From Methanosarcinales archaeon (GTDB lineage Archaea > Halobacteriota > Methanosarcinia > Methanosarcinales > Methanogasteraceae): a stretch of 30,140 nt of DNA. The translations under genes were made by a program, and so were the position numbers. Positions 6,676 to 14,259 of this stretch are shown here, in pieces. The notes beneath the pieces are model-generated. The model did no database searches and was not told the origin of the DNA. It saw only the letters and a list, made by a program, of their open reading frames with translations. Position 1 is the stretch's first letter; each line of letters starts with the position of its first letter. The DNA lies in assembly GCA_003661105.1 (NCBI GenBank), contig QMVM01000002.1, positions 1 through 30,140 of the forward strand. Reading direction: 5' to 3'.

Positions 6676-6945
6676 TCAGAGATAACCATCTGCAACCACA
6701 ATACAGGTGTATGCAGGGCAGTAGCCCTTCGACAACCCTTTCCTGAGGTCGCATGACCGCACATTACATCGCAAGCAGTTCGCCACACCCCGTCTTCCGG
6801 CACATTCATAGATCGGGCATTCGCACCCTGCCACCTCTACAAGCAGATGTTGTGATCTCTCACACCCGGGACACCTGCCGGACTCCTTTGACAGACAGAC
6901 ATAACATGCCAGCCCACAGGCTCCGATCTCGGATTCCCCGGTCAC
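6676..6945 (-). CDS. 13-cysteine small protein (DUF3795-like)
   Basis: An 89-residue protein with 13 cysteines in a spaced array: C10, C14, C17, C25, C28, C41, C43, C48, C57, C60, C65, C76 and C81. The start ACGLACYVCLSKESGRCPGC resembles DUF3795-type cysteine-rich proteins, which are thought to bind zinc or Fe-S clusters. The GTG at 6945 overlaps the stop of the V4R gene as GTGA. A longer upstream frame would lie inside that gene and is rejected. The 58 bases to the next gene hold that gene's strong ribosome-binding site. It is probably a metal-cluster partner of the V4R protein. Confidence 0.65.
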   Translation of the reverse strand: MTGESEIGACGLACYVCLSKESGRCPGCERSQHLLVEVAGCECPIYECAGRRGVANCLRCNVRSCDLRKGLSKGYCPAYTCIVVADGYL

Positions 6946-7487
6946 ACCATCAGTCCCTCTCTGACCAGTTCGTCTTCTGGCGCAATCACGAATACACAAG
7001 CGTCTGCGCCTTCCGCGATGCATTCGGTCTCAACGCACTCGATATCCTCTCTTTCCGTAAGTGCCCTCATAAATCCCGCAAGGATTCCGCATGAGTAATA
7101 ACACGCCTTTGAGACGTCACCATGCCGCTTCCATGCCCACCCCTCGAATGCATCCTTGCATGTGACTGTGGCTCTTGCAGACCCGTAATCGATCTCACTG
7201 ACCGTAAAATCCCCAAATCCAAGCTGTGTGTAAGCCTCCACGCAATCCAGAAACCCCTTGTCCGATTGGGTGATGTCGCCGGACTTCACTGCCCCGCGGA
7301 CATAAGCGATGCCACCTTCGATTGCGGCATTGTAGTAGACCGTGCCTGTTACGGGACCGATCAGTTGTTCGACCGCCTTTCTGATCCCGTAAAACCCATG
7401 TTCGATGTCGGTGAGGCATGTCCGGGACCCTTCGACGTAGATCCAGCCCCTGCTCCTGAATCTGATAAGATCGCATGATATTGCCAT
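6942..7487 (-). CDS. V4R (4-vinyl reductase) domain sensor protein
   Basis: A 181-residue protein. The C-terminal section KACYYSCGILAGFMRALTER followed by ECVETECIAEGADACVFVI is the classic V4R signature, with Cys129, Cys133, Cys151, Cys156 and Cys164. V4R domains bind small ligands or metals and often sit in signalling proteins, for example in bacteriochlorophyll synthesis and enhancer-binding regulators. This one has no output domain, so the signal probably passes through partner proteins. It is the first gene of the operon that ends with the GTPase and KaiC-like genes. Start ATG at 7487. The region upstream is AT-rich but shows no convincing strong Shine-Dalgarno sequence. Confidence 0.78.
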   Translation of the reverse strand: MAISCDLIRFRSRGWIYVEGSRTCLTDIEHGFYGIRKAVEQLIGPVTGTVYYNAAIEGGIAYVRGAVKSGDITQSDKGFLDCVEAYTQLGFGDFTVSEIDYGSARATVTCKDAFEGWAWKRHGDVSKACYYSCGILAGFMRALTEREDIECVETECIAEGADACVFVIAPEDELVREGLMV

Positions 7488-7627
7488 CGTTTTAATGATT
7501 TGCTGTCTGTCGTAATTAAGGTTTGGGACTTTTGTGTGGGACTCTTTGATTCATTCTGATTCAGTTGAAAAATGGGATGCCATCCCGTTTTACCACAAAA
7601 TTCGCAATCTCTGTGCCCCTCGACGCT

Positions 7628-7688
7628 CTCTGTGGTTCAATCTATGAGATAATTTAAAGAATATATTATAAGAAATAAAACCACAGAG
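7628..7688. repeat. Imperfect inverted repeat (AACCACAGAG family)
   Basis: CTCTGTGGTT at 7628-7637 pairs perfectly with AACCACAGAG at 7679-7688 across an AT-rich 41-base loop. A related, more degraded arrangement is at about 17590-17675. The type matches widespread intergenic repeats of unknown mobility. Confidence 0.5.
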
Positions 7689-7833
7689 GTCATAGGGAGT
7701 ACAGAGACAAGGTTTTTAGAGTCGCAGAATATGTCCGCGTAGAAGTTGATGTTGTTCATGTTAATTATACGCGGTTGCCTATATTGGTGGAATCTGCGTA
7801 AATGGCTTCACCACCACTCGCTCTTCTCGCAGA

Positions 7834-7884
7834 CCGTGGCTAAAATTCATATCAGCCATAGATGAATGCTGATTACACAGATTA
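7834..7884. repeat. Degraded copy of the TAATCTGTGGCT repeat
   Basis: CCGTGGCTAAAA followed by ATCAGCCATAGAT and GATTACACAGATTAA matches parts of the clean copy at 3221-3273, but pairing is broken by substitutions. Confidence 0.4.
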
Positions 7885-7984
7885 AGGGTATTAATGGATT
7901 TGCTGACAAACATCGCTCCATTTTTGATACATTCGCAATTCCCTGATCCGATCAACCATTGTCCGGATGCAGTCAGCACTGAGC

Positions 7985-9085
7985 CTAAATACGATACTCC
8001 GCAACCAGCTCGTGATAATCATCGAACCAGTAGGCATCCGGATTGCGCTTGAAGACCATGAAACTCCCAACCTGCTCAGGATCAGGCGATTGGTGATACC
8101 TGAAAAAGATGTGTTCGTCTGTCATCCCCGCGATCTCGATCTTTCCGGTCGAATGCGACATGATCAGTCTGGCACGCTTGGCAAGACCTGAACAACCTTT
8201 AAGTGATCGCTGGAAGCTCTGGTACGCTTCCTCGACCGGAATGGCAAATGTCCTGTTGCCTGATGTCGGACGGCACTGGAAGACGTAGTACGGGCTCGCG
8301 CCGATGAATGACAGTTTCTTAAACAGTGTGGACAAGGTTTCGGGATCGTCGTTGACCCCGCGTATCAGCGGAGTCTGGTTGGCGATGATGGCGCCTGCCC
8401 TGATAAGGGTGCGAACCGCCTCGATAGACGCGTCTGTGAGTTCTCTTGGGTGATTGAACTGCGTCATTATGTACATCTTCTTTAGAGCGGTGCTGTATCT
8501 CTCTATCAGCTCCGGCAGTGACGGGTCATCGAGGATCCTGTACGGGTTAAACGCCAGCATCTTGGTGCCGATGCGGATAATATGAACATGCTCGATCTCT
8601 TGAAGTTGCCTTACCAGTTCTTCCAGCCGTCTCGTGGATAACATCAGCGGATCGCCGCCAGTGACAAGGATGTTGGTCAGTTCCTCGTGCTCACGGATGT
8701 ACCGGATCCCCTCTGTCACGTCACGGGTAACCTCATCAAAACCATCTATAAAAAGCCGTTTCCTGAAACAGAACCTGCAATAGCCACCGCATGTATCGGT
8801 GACGAGAAGAACCGCGGTGGAGTTATATTTATGTTGCAGACCATGAACCATGGTGTATGTACTTTCATTGGAAGCATCTAACTGCCCCCATTCATCGAGT
8901 TCTCCAGCATTTGGTATTATAATGCGTCGTATCGGATCTTCAGGATCGTTCCAGTCTATCAATGACAAATAATACTCATTTGCACGGAAAGCATACTTTT
9001 CAGTGACTTTTTTAAGTACAACTCGCTCCTCCTCGTTAAGTTCGTGTATTTGATCAAGTTTTGTAAAGTATTTTGGAGTCTTCAT
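7985..9085 (-). CDS. KamA-family radical SAM protein (lysine 2,3-aminomutase-like)
   Basis: A 366-residue radical SAM enzyme. The cluster motif CGGYCRFCF (Cys99, Cys103, Cys106) and the following RKRLFIDGFDEVTRDV, ILVTGGDPLML and RIGTKMLAFNPYRI match lysine 2,3-aminomutases, which use SAM, a 4Fe-4S cluster and PLP. The usual glycine-rich PLP lysine segment is replaced by SHSTGKIEIAG, and the protein is shorter than clostridial KAM, so its substrate may not be lysine. In methanogens KAM (AblA) makes beta-lysine for the osmolyte N-acetyl-beta-lysine, but no ablB acetyltransferase lies nearby. AAGGA precedes the ATG, and a TATA-like element lies at 9150-9165 on the minus strand. The stop is TAG. 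Confidence 0.82.
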   Translation of the reverse strand: MKTPKYFTKLDQIHELNEEERVVLKKVTEKYAFRANEYYLSLIDWNDPEDPIRRIIIPNAGELDEWGQLDASNESTYTMVHGLQHKYNSTAVLLVTDTCGGYCRFCFRKRLFIDGFDEVTRDVTEGIRYIREHEELTNILVTGGDPLMLSTRRLEELVRQLQEIEHVHIIRIGTKMLAFNPYRILDDPSLPELIERYSTALKKMYIMTQFNHPRELTDASIEAVRTLIRAGAIIANQTPLIRGVNDDPETLSTLFKKLSFIGASPYYVFQCRPTSGNRTFAIPVEEAYQSFQRSLKGCSGLAKRARLIMSHSTGKIEIAGMTDEHIFFRYHQSPDPEQVGSFMVFKRNPDAYWFDDYHELVAEYRI

Positions 9086-9394
9086 TCTCTCATTCCTTGC
9101 TTTTTGAAGGCATAACGCGCCAGAATGACTATACTTCTACGTAAACATCGGTACTTATAAGTTTATACCCTCTCCTGCCCACAAGATGTGTCCTGCACCG
9201 CTCAAGGACGAGTCGCAGAATAATCGAATAACGTTCGTACAATTCGTGTGATTTGCATCATTCGTGTTTTATCAGCAGGGATTTCTGCAAGAATGGATTA
9301 AATTGTAAATGCAAGTGTTTGGACGGATGCCACGAATCAGAATAGGATTGTTACAATATATCCTCAGCCCCATAGACTATAAGATTGATTGCAG
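9086..9394. other. Intergenic region with kamA promoter
   Basis: The minus-strand element TATAAACTTATAAG (about 9152-9165) is a good TATA candidate for kamA, leaving a leader of about 40 bases. The middle holds a short direct repeat of ATTCGTGT (near 9241 and 9260). No gene was recognised. Confidence 0.45.
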
Positions 9395-11107
9395 CTACCG
9401 ATGCGCAAAATACGCAACAACTCGTCCTGCATCAACGCTATCGATGCGCACGAATCCGAACCGTTCGAATTGAACGACATTTTCCAGTTCCTCGACGATT
9501 CCGGTCTCGCCAACGCCTTCATACGTCTGGTCCGGCGCACGCACCACCACCGGGACATGTCCGTCCGGCACCCAGTGGATGATCTGGTACCGCGGCTTTT
9601 CACAGGTCGCGCACCATGCCTCGTGAGTGCCGCCGATGCATCGGGCTACCAGCGGTTCGGTGCTCACAATCTCGATATCGTACAGGTTTTTGAGCCGTAG
9701 TTTATCGCCGGCTTCGAGACCCTCGATGTCTGTTCTGCAAACATAAAGGGTGGAACCAGCAGGAATCTTTCGAAGATCATCCCGCCCGGGATGGCATTTC
9801 GGTGTTGCGATCACATCAGGAGCGTCTAAAATCTCCATCCTCACAGGTTCCCAGACAAAGAAATACCGGTTCGCTTCCGGATCAACGATCTTGCGGTTGA
9901 TGGCGTAGAGATTATCGAGGCTTAAACTGATATCGGTCTCAGCGATGCCAAGATCGAGCATGAACTTCCGGATCGCAACTGCCGTGATGCCGCGTCTTCT
10001 AAGCGCCCGGAGCGTCGGAACGCGCGGATCATCCCAGCCAGTATAGGTCCCGTCTGAAATTGCCTCTGAAATTGCGCTTGTGCTGAACCTTCCGAATTCG
10101 TGGATCTTCATCCTGCCCCAGTGTATGGTCTTTGGGTACTGCCAGCCCAGGTACTCATATACGTAGCGCTGCCTCTGCTCGCTATCCCTCAGGTCCTTGC
10201 CGCGTATGATGTGAGTAATCCCGAGAACATGATCCTCGATTGCGGATTCGAAATCAAGTAGGGGCCATACCCTGAACCGGTCACCGATCCCGGCGCGCGG
10301 GTGCGCGGTCTCGACGATCCGAAACGCTGCCCAGTCGCGCATTGCAGGATCCTTGTGTTTGATATCGGTCTTGATGCGCAGCACCGCGCCACCCTCATGA
10401 TATCCACCATCAAGCATCCGCTCCCAGTGTTTAAGATTCGCATCCACGTCAGCATCCCGGTGGGGGCATGGCTCGCAAGCATCCTTGTATCGCTTGAATT
10501 CGTCCCTCGGACAGGTGCAGACGTAAGCTTTGCCCATGAGAATCAGTTTCTTTGCGTATTCGTAGTACGTTATAATGTGATCGCTTGCGTACACCACCCG
10601 GTCAGGAACCGTGCCGAGATACTCACAATCATCAAGGTACCATGTATAAGCGTCAAGCATCGGCGCCTTTGTCTTCGGGTCGGTGTCATCGAACCTGATT
10701 ATAAACTCGCCGTGATACCTGTGCGCATACTCGGAGTTCACAACGATTCCGCGCACACTCCCGATGGTAGCAGGCCCATTCGGGTTCGGCGCAAACCGGA
10801 GCACGGCCCTGTCGCCATCGATCTCAAGATCAGGAAGGCCGATGCTTGGCTGCTTGCGTTCGTGGATCTCATCGATGAGATCAGGCGCGATTTCCCCGAG
10901 TCTCTGCTCCCATGACTCAGGGTCGCCTGTTAATCCGGATAAAACTTCGCCTACGAGAGATGCTACCTCTTTCGCATCCTTTCGCAGATCAGGATGCGCT
11001 CCAAGAACCTTGCCGAGCACCGCGCCCGTTTGTGGGGTTTTTCCATACTTCACGGCATTCTGAAGCGCGTATTTCTCTATCAGTTCTCTTGTCTCATCAA
11101 TTTCCAT
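9395..11107 (-). CDS. gltX: Glutamyl-tRNA synthetase, archaeal type
   Basis: A 570-residue class I synthetase that charges tRNA-Glu. Archaeal GluRS commonly also misacylates tRNA-Gln with Glu, for later amidation by GatDE. Visible parts: an N-terminal helical extension (1 to about 95), the Rossmann start RFAPNPNGPATIGSVRG, FDDTDPKTKAPM, a zinc-type CTC...ACEPCPHRD insertion, VLGITHIIRGKDL, and the GRFSTSAISEA loop in the KMSKS position. The HIGH and KMSKS signatures are thus TIGS and FSTSA. The frame is open to about 11377, but that extension reads through a tRNA gene, so the ATG at 11107 is the start. No Shine-Dalgarno sequence is present; the ATG lies four bases after the tRNA. The stop is TAG. 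Confidence 0.93.
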   Translation of the reverse strand: MEIDETRELIEKYALQNAVKYGKTPQTGAVLGKVLGAHPDLRKDAKEVASLVGEVLSGLTGDPESWEQRLGEIAPDLIDEIHERKQPSIGLPDLEIDGDRAVLRFAPNPNGPATIGSVRGIVVNSEYAHRYHGEFIIRFDDTDPKTKAPMLDAYTWYLDDCEYLGTVPDRVVYASDHIITYYEYAKKLILMGKAYVCTCPRDEFKRYKDACEPCPHRDADVDANLKHWERMLDGGYHEGGAVLRIKTDIKHKDPAMRDWAAFRIVETAHPRAGIGDRFRVWPLLDFESAIEDHVLGITHIIRGKDLRDSEQRQRYVYEYLGWQYPKTIHWGRMKIHEFGRFSTSAISEAISDGTYTGWDDPRVPTLRALRRRGITAVAIRKFMLDLGIAETDISLSLDNLYAINRKIVDPEANRYFFVWEPVRMEILDAPDVIATPKCHPGRDDLRKIPAGSTLYVCRTDIEGLEAGDKLRLKNLYDIEIVSTEPLVARCIGGTHEAWCATCEKPRYQIIHWVPDGHVPVVVRAPDQTYEGVGETGIVEELENVVQFERFGFVRIDSVDAGRVVAYFAHR

Positions 11108-11111
11108 AAAA

Positions 11112-11184
11112 TAGCCCGACTCGGATTCGAACCGAGGTGCTGGGATCCAGAGTCCCAGATGATTGACCGCTACATCATCGGGCT
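11112..11184 (-). tRNA. tRNA-Gln (anticodon CUG)
   Basis: The 73 bases fold as a cloverleaf: acceptor AGCCCGA/TCGGGCT with discriminator A, anticodon arm TGGGA-CTCTGGA-TCCCA, and T arm CTCGG-TTCGAAT-CCGAG. The loop CTCTGGA gives anticodon CUG, reading CAG (Gln). The D stem is weaker (a U-U mismatch at the inner pair). CCA is not encoded. The 3' end lies four bases (TTTT) from the gltX start codon, so the two are very probably one transcript. Confidence 0.93.
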
Positions 11185-11210
11185 GCGATTCCATATAAGG
11201 GGGGGCGGTG

Positions 11211-11217
11211 ATATAAA
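11211..11217 (-). promoter_or_regulatory. TATA box for tRNA-Gln/gltX
   Basis: The minus strand reads TTTATAT about 27-33 bases upstream of the tRNA 5' end, the normal archaeal box A distance to a start site just before the mature tRNA. Confidence 0.65.
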
Positions 11218-11421
11218 TTCTTTGGTTCGCTTGTGGCTGGCTTGTGGCTGCAAAGTTACTAACGAGGAAGGCGGGTTTCGAGTCGTTGTGGCGCAGTTCG
11301 CCAGTTATTCGCGATTTTTCCCGATCCGGACACCATGCAACCTGACACCTGCCATATCGAAAGTTTAATAATCCCAAAACAAAGTTTGGATAGACGGATG
11401 GATCATTTAGGAGGCTGCCGC

Positions 11422-11787
11422 ATGACTACGATGGACGCACTCGACAAAACACTATCAGACCTGCATAATAAGGCCGCAATCGAGGTAAGCGCGATAGTGA
11501 GTCGGAATGGAGTACTGATCGCAGCGAATGCGCCAACTGATGCAAAAACGTTCGCGGCCATGGCAGCAACGATGCTTGGAGCCGCGGAGATCACAGCAGA
11601 GGGATTGGATCAAGGGGTGCCTGACCGCATGATCGTGGAGTCGTGCCACGGGCGTCTGATTGTGATGGGCGCGGGTAAGAAGATGCTGCTTGCAGCGATG
11701 ACCGAACCAGACACGAATCTTGGCATGGTGCTGGCAGAACTCGGGAACACCATCAAGGAGATCGTTTCCATCGTCGAGCCTTCTTAA
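11422..11787 (+). CDS. Roadblock/LC7 domain protein (second copy)
   Basis: A 121-residue Roadblock/LC7 protein: AIEVSAIVSRNGVLIAANAP, then FAAMAATMLGAAEITAEG, RMIVESCHGRLIVMGAGKKM and LLAAMTEPDTNLGMVLAELG. It is related to the copy at 5263-5640 but clearly diverged. AGGAGG seven bases ahead of the ATG at 11422 fixes the start, and an AT-rich box (TTTAATAAT, about 11364) is upstream. It stands alone, with no GTPase gene adjacent, so it may regulate the KaiC-GTPase fusion of this window or another GTPase elsewhere. It converges on moeA with 20 bases between the stops. Confidence 0.85.
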   Translation: MTTMDALDKTLSDLHNKAAIEVSAIVSRNGVLIAANAPTDAKTFAAMAATMLGAAEITAEGLDQGVPDRMIVESCHGRLIVMGAGKKMLLAAMTEPDTNLGMVLAELGNTIKEIVSIVEPS

Positions 11788-11807
11788 CGATCCGGATAGG
11801 TGGTGGA

Positions 11808-13031
11808 TCACTCGATCCAGATAACATCAACCTCGTCGTCTTCATCAAGTCCTTCTAATGCCTCCCTGATCACAACAAAGCCGTTTGACCCGGTTACCGA
11901 ACTGAGGATGCCTGCCCCGGACGTCATGACTGGATGCGCCACACCACCATCGACCTGCACCCTTGTGTATGTGAGATATCCGATCTTCGATGCGATCTTT
12001 GCACCGAGACGTGCGCGCATCAGGCGATCGGGCATCAATGGCATTCGCGCCAGTTTCGAGATCGCAGGACACCCGAACTCGAATAGAGCGACCAAACATG
12101 CGACCGGGTATCCGGGAAGCGATAGTACCGGCATCGCCTCAGTCTCGTTCACAGTCTTGCCGGCCATGTCGATCATACCGAGCGCGGCGGGCTTTCCCGG
12201 GCTCAGACCGACGCCGTGCACCAGCAGGCTCCCGAGTGATTCGATCGCGCCCGGCACGTAATCCCGCGCCCCGACCGAGGTGCCGCCGCAGAGGATGATT
12301 GCATCGCAGTCTGCAGACGTGCGAATCGCCTTCTCGATCAGGTCGGGATCGTCGATGACGATATCTTTGTAAACCGGAATCCCGCCCCATTTTTCGACAT
12401 AAAGACCGACCATAATCCCATTCGTCTCCCGGATCTTGTTAGTCTCGCTTTCAGGTTCGCTCTGCATCGGGACGAGTTCCGATCCGGTCGGGATGATCGC
12501 AACCCTCGGGCGGGCATATACCTGTACGTGAGATATGCCGATCATGCCAAGCATTGCGATGTCACACCCGCGGAGGTGATGCCCGCACTCAAAGACGGTA
12601 TCACCATGACAGACATCCTCCCCGACCGTGCTGACGTGCTTGTTCGGGTGTACGGCAGAACGGATCTCGACTATCCCACTGCTCTCTGCGATCTCACCAC
12701 CCTCTGCCGGTATGGTGTCCTCGATCATGACCACAGCATTCATCTCATCAGGCACTGGTGATCCTGTGTGCACACGGATGCAATCGACACCCTCCCGAAG
12801 CAGCACAGGATTTGTCGGCGATGCGCCGGTCGTCGCTTCCGCACGGACCGCGTACCCATCCATCGCGGCACGCCTGTGATCAGGGACATCGATTGCTGAT
12901 ACGATCCTCTCTGCGAGGACCTTATCCCAAGCGTCTTTTATCGGTACGCGCTCCCGCCTCTCGATAGGGCTGATATGTTCGAGGAGTATCTTTCTTGCAA
13001 GATCAACACGGGTTCGCTTCTTAAAGACCAT
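11808..13031 (-). CDS. moeA: Molybdopterin molybdenumtransferase MoeA
   Basis: A 407-residue MoeA, which inserts molybdate (or tungstate) into adenylylated molybdopterin. Typical segments are DVPDHRRAAMDGYAVRAE, VHTGSPVPDEMNAVVMIEDT, ARPRVAIIPTGSELVP, IRETNGIMVGLYVEKWGG, ILCGGTSVGARDYVP and VLSLPGYPVACLVALFEF. Domains run linker, MPT-binding core, then the C-terminal beta-barrel domain. The ATG at 13031 is preferred over a TTG six codons upstream. The upstream region is shared with divergent mptE, 60 bases away. It fits the Mo/W-dependent enzymes of methane metabolism and pairs functionally with moaC at 1272. Confidence 0.93.
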   Translation of the reverse strand: MVFKKRTRVDLARKILLEHISPIERRERVPIKDAWDKVLAERIVSAIDVPDHRRAAMDGYAVRAEATTGASPTNPVLLREGVDCIRVHTGSPVPDEMNAVVMIEDTIPAEGGEIAESSGIVEIRSAVHPNKHVSTVGEDVCHGDTVFECGHHLRGCDIAMLGMIGISHVQVYARPRVAIIPTGSELVPMQSEPESETNKIRETNGIMVGLYVEKWGGIPVYKDIVIDDPDLIEKAIRTSADCDAIILCGGTSVGARDYVPGAIESLGSLLVHGVGLSPGKPAALGMIDMAGKTVNETEAMPVLSLPGYPVACLVALFEFGCPAISKLARMPLMPDRLMRARLGAKIASKIGYLTYTRVQVDGGVAHPVMTSGAGILSSVTGSNGFVVIREALEGLDEDDEVDVIWIE

Positions 13032-13091
13032 GATGGTAAACCGGTTCAATCGTAGAAAAACTTAACCACACTAACGGCAATCCATGCATTC

Positions 13092-13715
13092 ATGGAGTTT
13101 AGCGAATGGGAGCCACTTTACACAGAAATCCTTACAGACTTCGGCTTCGACCGATCCGAAGACGAAGCAAGCGCACGCATCCTCGCTGACCTGCTGCACG
13201 GAAGGGCTGGCACGCTTCCGGATCTTCGCGGCACCATATCAGGAAGGGACGTTGCGGTCTGCGGGAATGCACCATCGCTTGCATCAGAGATCGAGCAGGT
13301 CATGCCTGATCAGATCATCATCGCGGCAGATGGCGCAACGACCGTCCTGATGGCAAACCGGATGATTCCGGATGTGATCGTGACTGATCTGGACGGAACG
13401 ATCGAGGATATCATCTCTGCAAGCAAAAAAGGGTCTTTCGTGGTGGTTCATGCGCACGGCGACAACATTCCCGCGGTCCGGTCGGTTGTGCCACTGCTTG
13501 GAGGGCGGGTGCTTGGCACGACGCAGTCGGAGCCGTTTGACGATATCCACAACTTTGGCGGCTTCTCTGATGGAGATCGGTGCGTATTCATGGCAATTGC
13601 TTCTGGTGCTGCAAGTGTAATGCTCTTCGGATTCGATTACGACGATCCGGATGTAAATGATGTTAAAAAGAAAAAACTGGGATGGGCAAAGCGTCTGATA
13701 GAGGAGTGTTTATGA
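13092..13715 (+). CDS. mptE: 6-hydroxymethyl-7,8-dihydropterin pyrophosphokinase MptE (DUF115)
   Basis: A 207-residue protein of the archaeal MptE family, which makes the pyrophosphate ester used in tetrahydromethanopterin synthesis. Motifs include VAVCGNAPSLASEIE, QIIIAADGATTVLMANRMIP, VIVTDLDGTIEDI and VVHAHGDNIPAV, together with the C-terminal FGFDYDDPDVNDVKKKKL of the family. There is no obvious Shine-Dalgarno sequence before the ATG at 13092, and the short gap to divergent moeA suggests a leaderless transcript. Its stop overlaps the next start as ATGA. H4MPT is the one-carbon carrier used by the Mtr complex encoded in this window. Confidence 0.9.
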   Translation: MEFSEWEPLYTEILTDFGFDRSEDEASARILADLLHGRAGTLPDLRGTISGRDVAVCGNAPSLASEIEQVMPDQIIIAADGATTVLMANRMIPDVIVTDLDGTIEDIISASKKGSFVVVHAHGDNIPAVRSVVPLLGGRVLGTTQSEPFDDIHNFGGFSDGDRCVFMAIASGAASVMLFGFDYDDPDVNDVKKKKLGWAKRLIEECL

Positions 13716-14152
13716 GTACGAGTACCAGTACGGACGCGAGCGTGAACACGAGTATGGAGATTGCGGGGCATCCGGTATCGAAAGGAGTAGCTTCCGGCGA
13801 GATTCTAATCTCTGATACGCCGATATCATTTCTTGGTGGAATCAATCCGAATACCGGGGAGATTACAGAGAGGAACCATCCGAAGAAAGGGGTTTCAATT
13901 GCAGACCGTGTTTTCCTCTTCCCCCACGGAAAGGGATCGACTGTCGGGTCGTACATAATCTACAGCCTCAAGAAGAATGGTGTAGCTCCGTGCGCCATGA
14001 TCAACCTCACATCCGAGACGATTGTTGCTGTTGGCGCGATCATAGCCGATATTCCGCTCGTGGACCGCCTCAAGGAGGATCCGTTCACGGTCTTTCATGA
14101 CGGCGATCTTGTGAAAGTGGATGGGACTGTGGGTTATGTGACCCGGAAGTGA
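13712..14152 (+). CDS. Phosphomevalonate dehydratase small subunit (DUF126, aconitase X swivel domain)
   Basis: A 146-residue DUF126/AcnX swivel-domain protein. The core runs from MEIAGHPVSKGVASGEILIS through HPKKGVSIADRVFLFPHGKG, TVGSYIIYSLKKNG and INLTSETIVAVGAIIADIPL to VKVDGTVGYV. In archaea this pairs with a large AcnX subunit to dehydrate mevalonate 5-phosphate in the modified mevalonate pathway to isoprenoid lipids. The large subunit is not in the window. GGAG and an ATGA overlap with mptE favour the start at 13712, which gives a Ser/Thr-rich tail (MSTSTSTDASVNTS). A start at 13754 would remove that tail. Confidence 0.87.
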   Translation: MSTSTSTDASVNTSMEIAGHPVSKGVASGEILISDTPISFLGGINPNTGEITERNHPKKGVSIADRVFLFPHGKGSTVGSYIIYSLKKNGVAPCAMINLTSETIVAVGAIIADIPLVDRLKEDPFTVFHDGDLVKVDGTVGYVTRK

Positions 14153-14193
14153 GCATGCCACATAAGGCAACATCCCGGCTGACGACATAGGTA

Positions 14194-14200
14194 TTTATAT
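14194..14200 (+). promoter_or_regulatory. TATA box for the DUF424/coiled-coil gene run
   Basis: TTTATAT lies 41 bases after the preceding stop and would place transcription start near 14225, about 35 bases ahead of the DUF424 reading frame. Confidence 0.5.
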
Positions 14201-14259
14201 CATGACGTGAAAACACAGAAACAATCGATTGCCTGCGTTTAATTCGCATAGGAGGGAAG

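Larger units (their letters stand above)
7488..7984. other. Intergenic region with degraded repeats
   Basis: No gene was recognised in these roughly 500 bases. They hold the presumed promoter of the signalling operon near the V4R start. They also hold an ACCACAGAG-type inverted repeat around 7600-7715 and a degraded copy of the TAATCTGTGGCT repeat at about 7834-7884. The minus-strand kamA gene ends at the left border of the next feature. Confidence 0.5.

Noticed and set aside
11229..11250. Tandem 11-base direct repeat GCTTGTGGCTG
   Set aside because: Only two units with no array; a chance duplication in an intergenic spacer, not a CRISPR.
11108..11377. In-frame 5' extension of gltX by about 90 codons
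   Set aside because: It translates straight through the tRNA-Gln gene and gives non-conserved sequence; the family start MEIDETRELIEKYAL lies at 11107.
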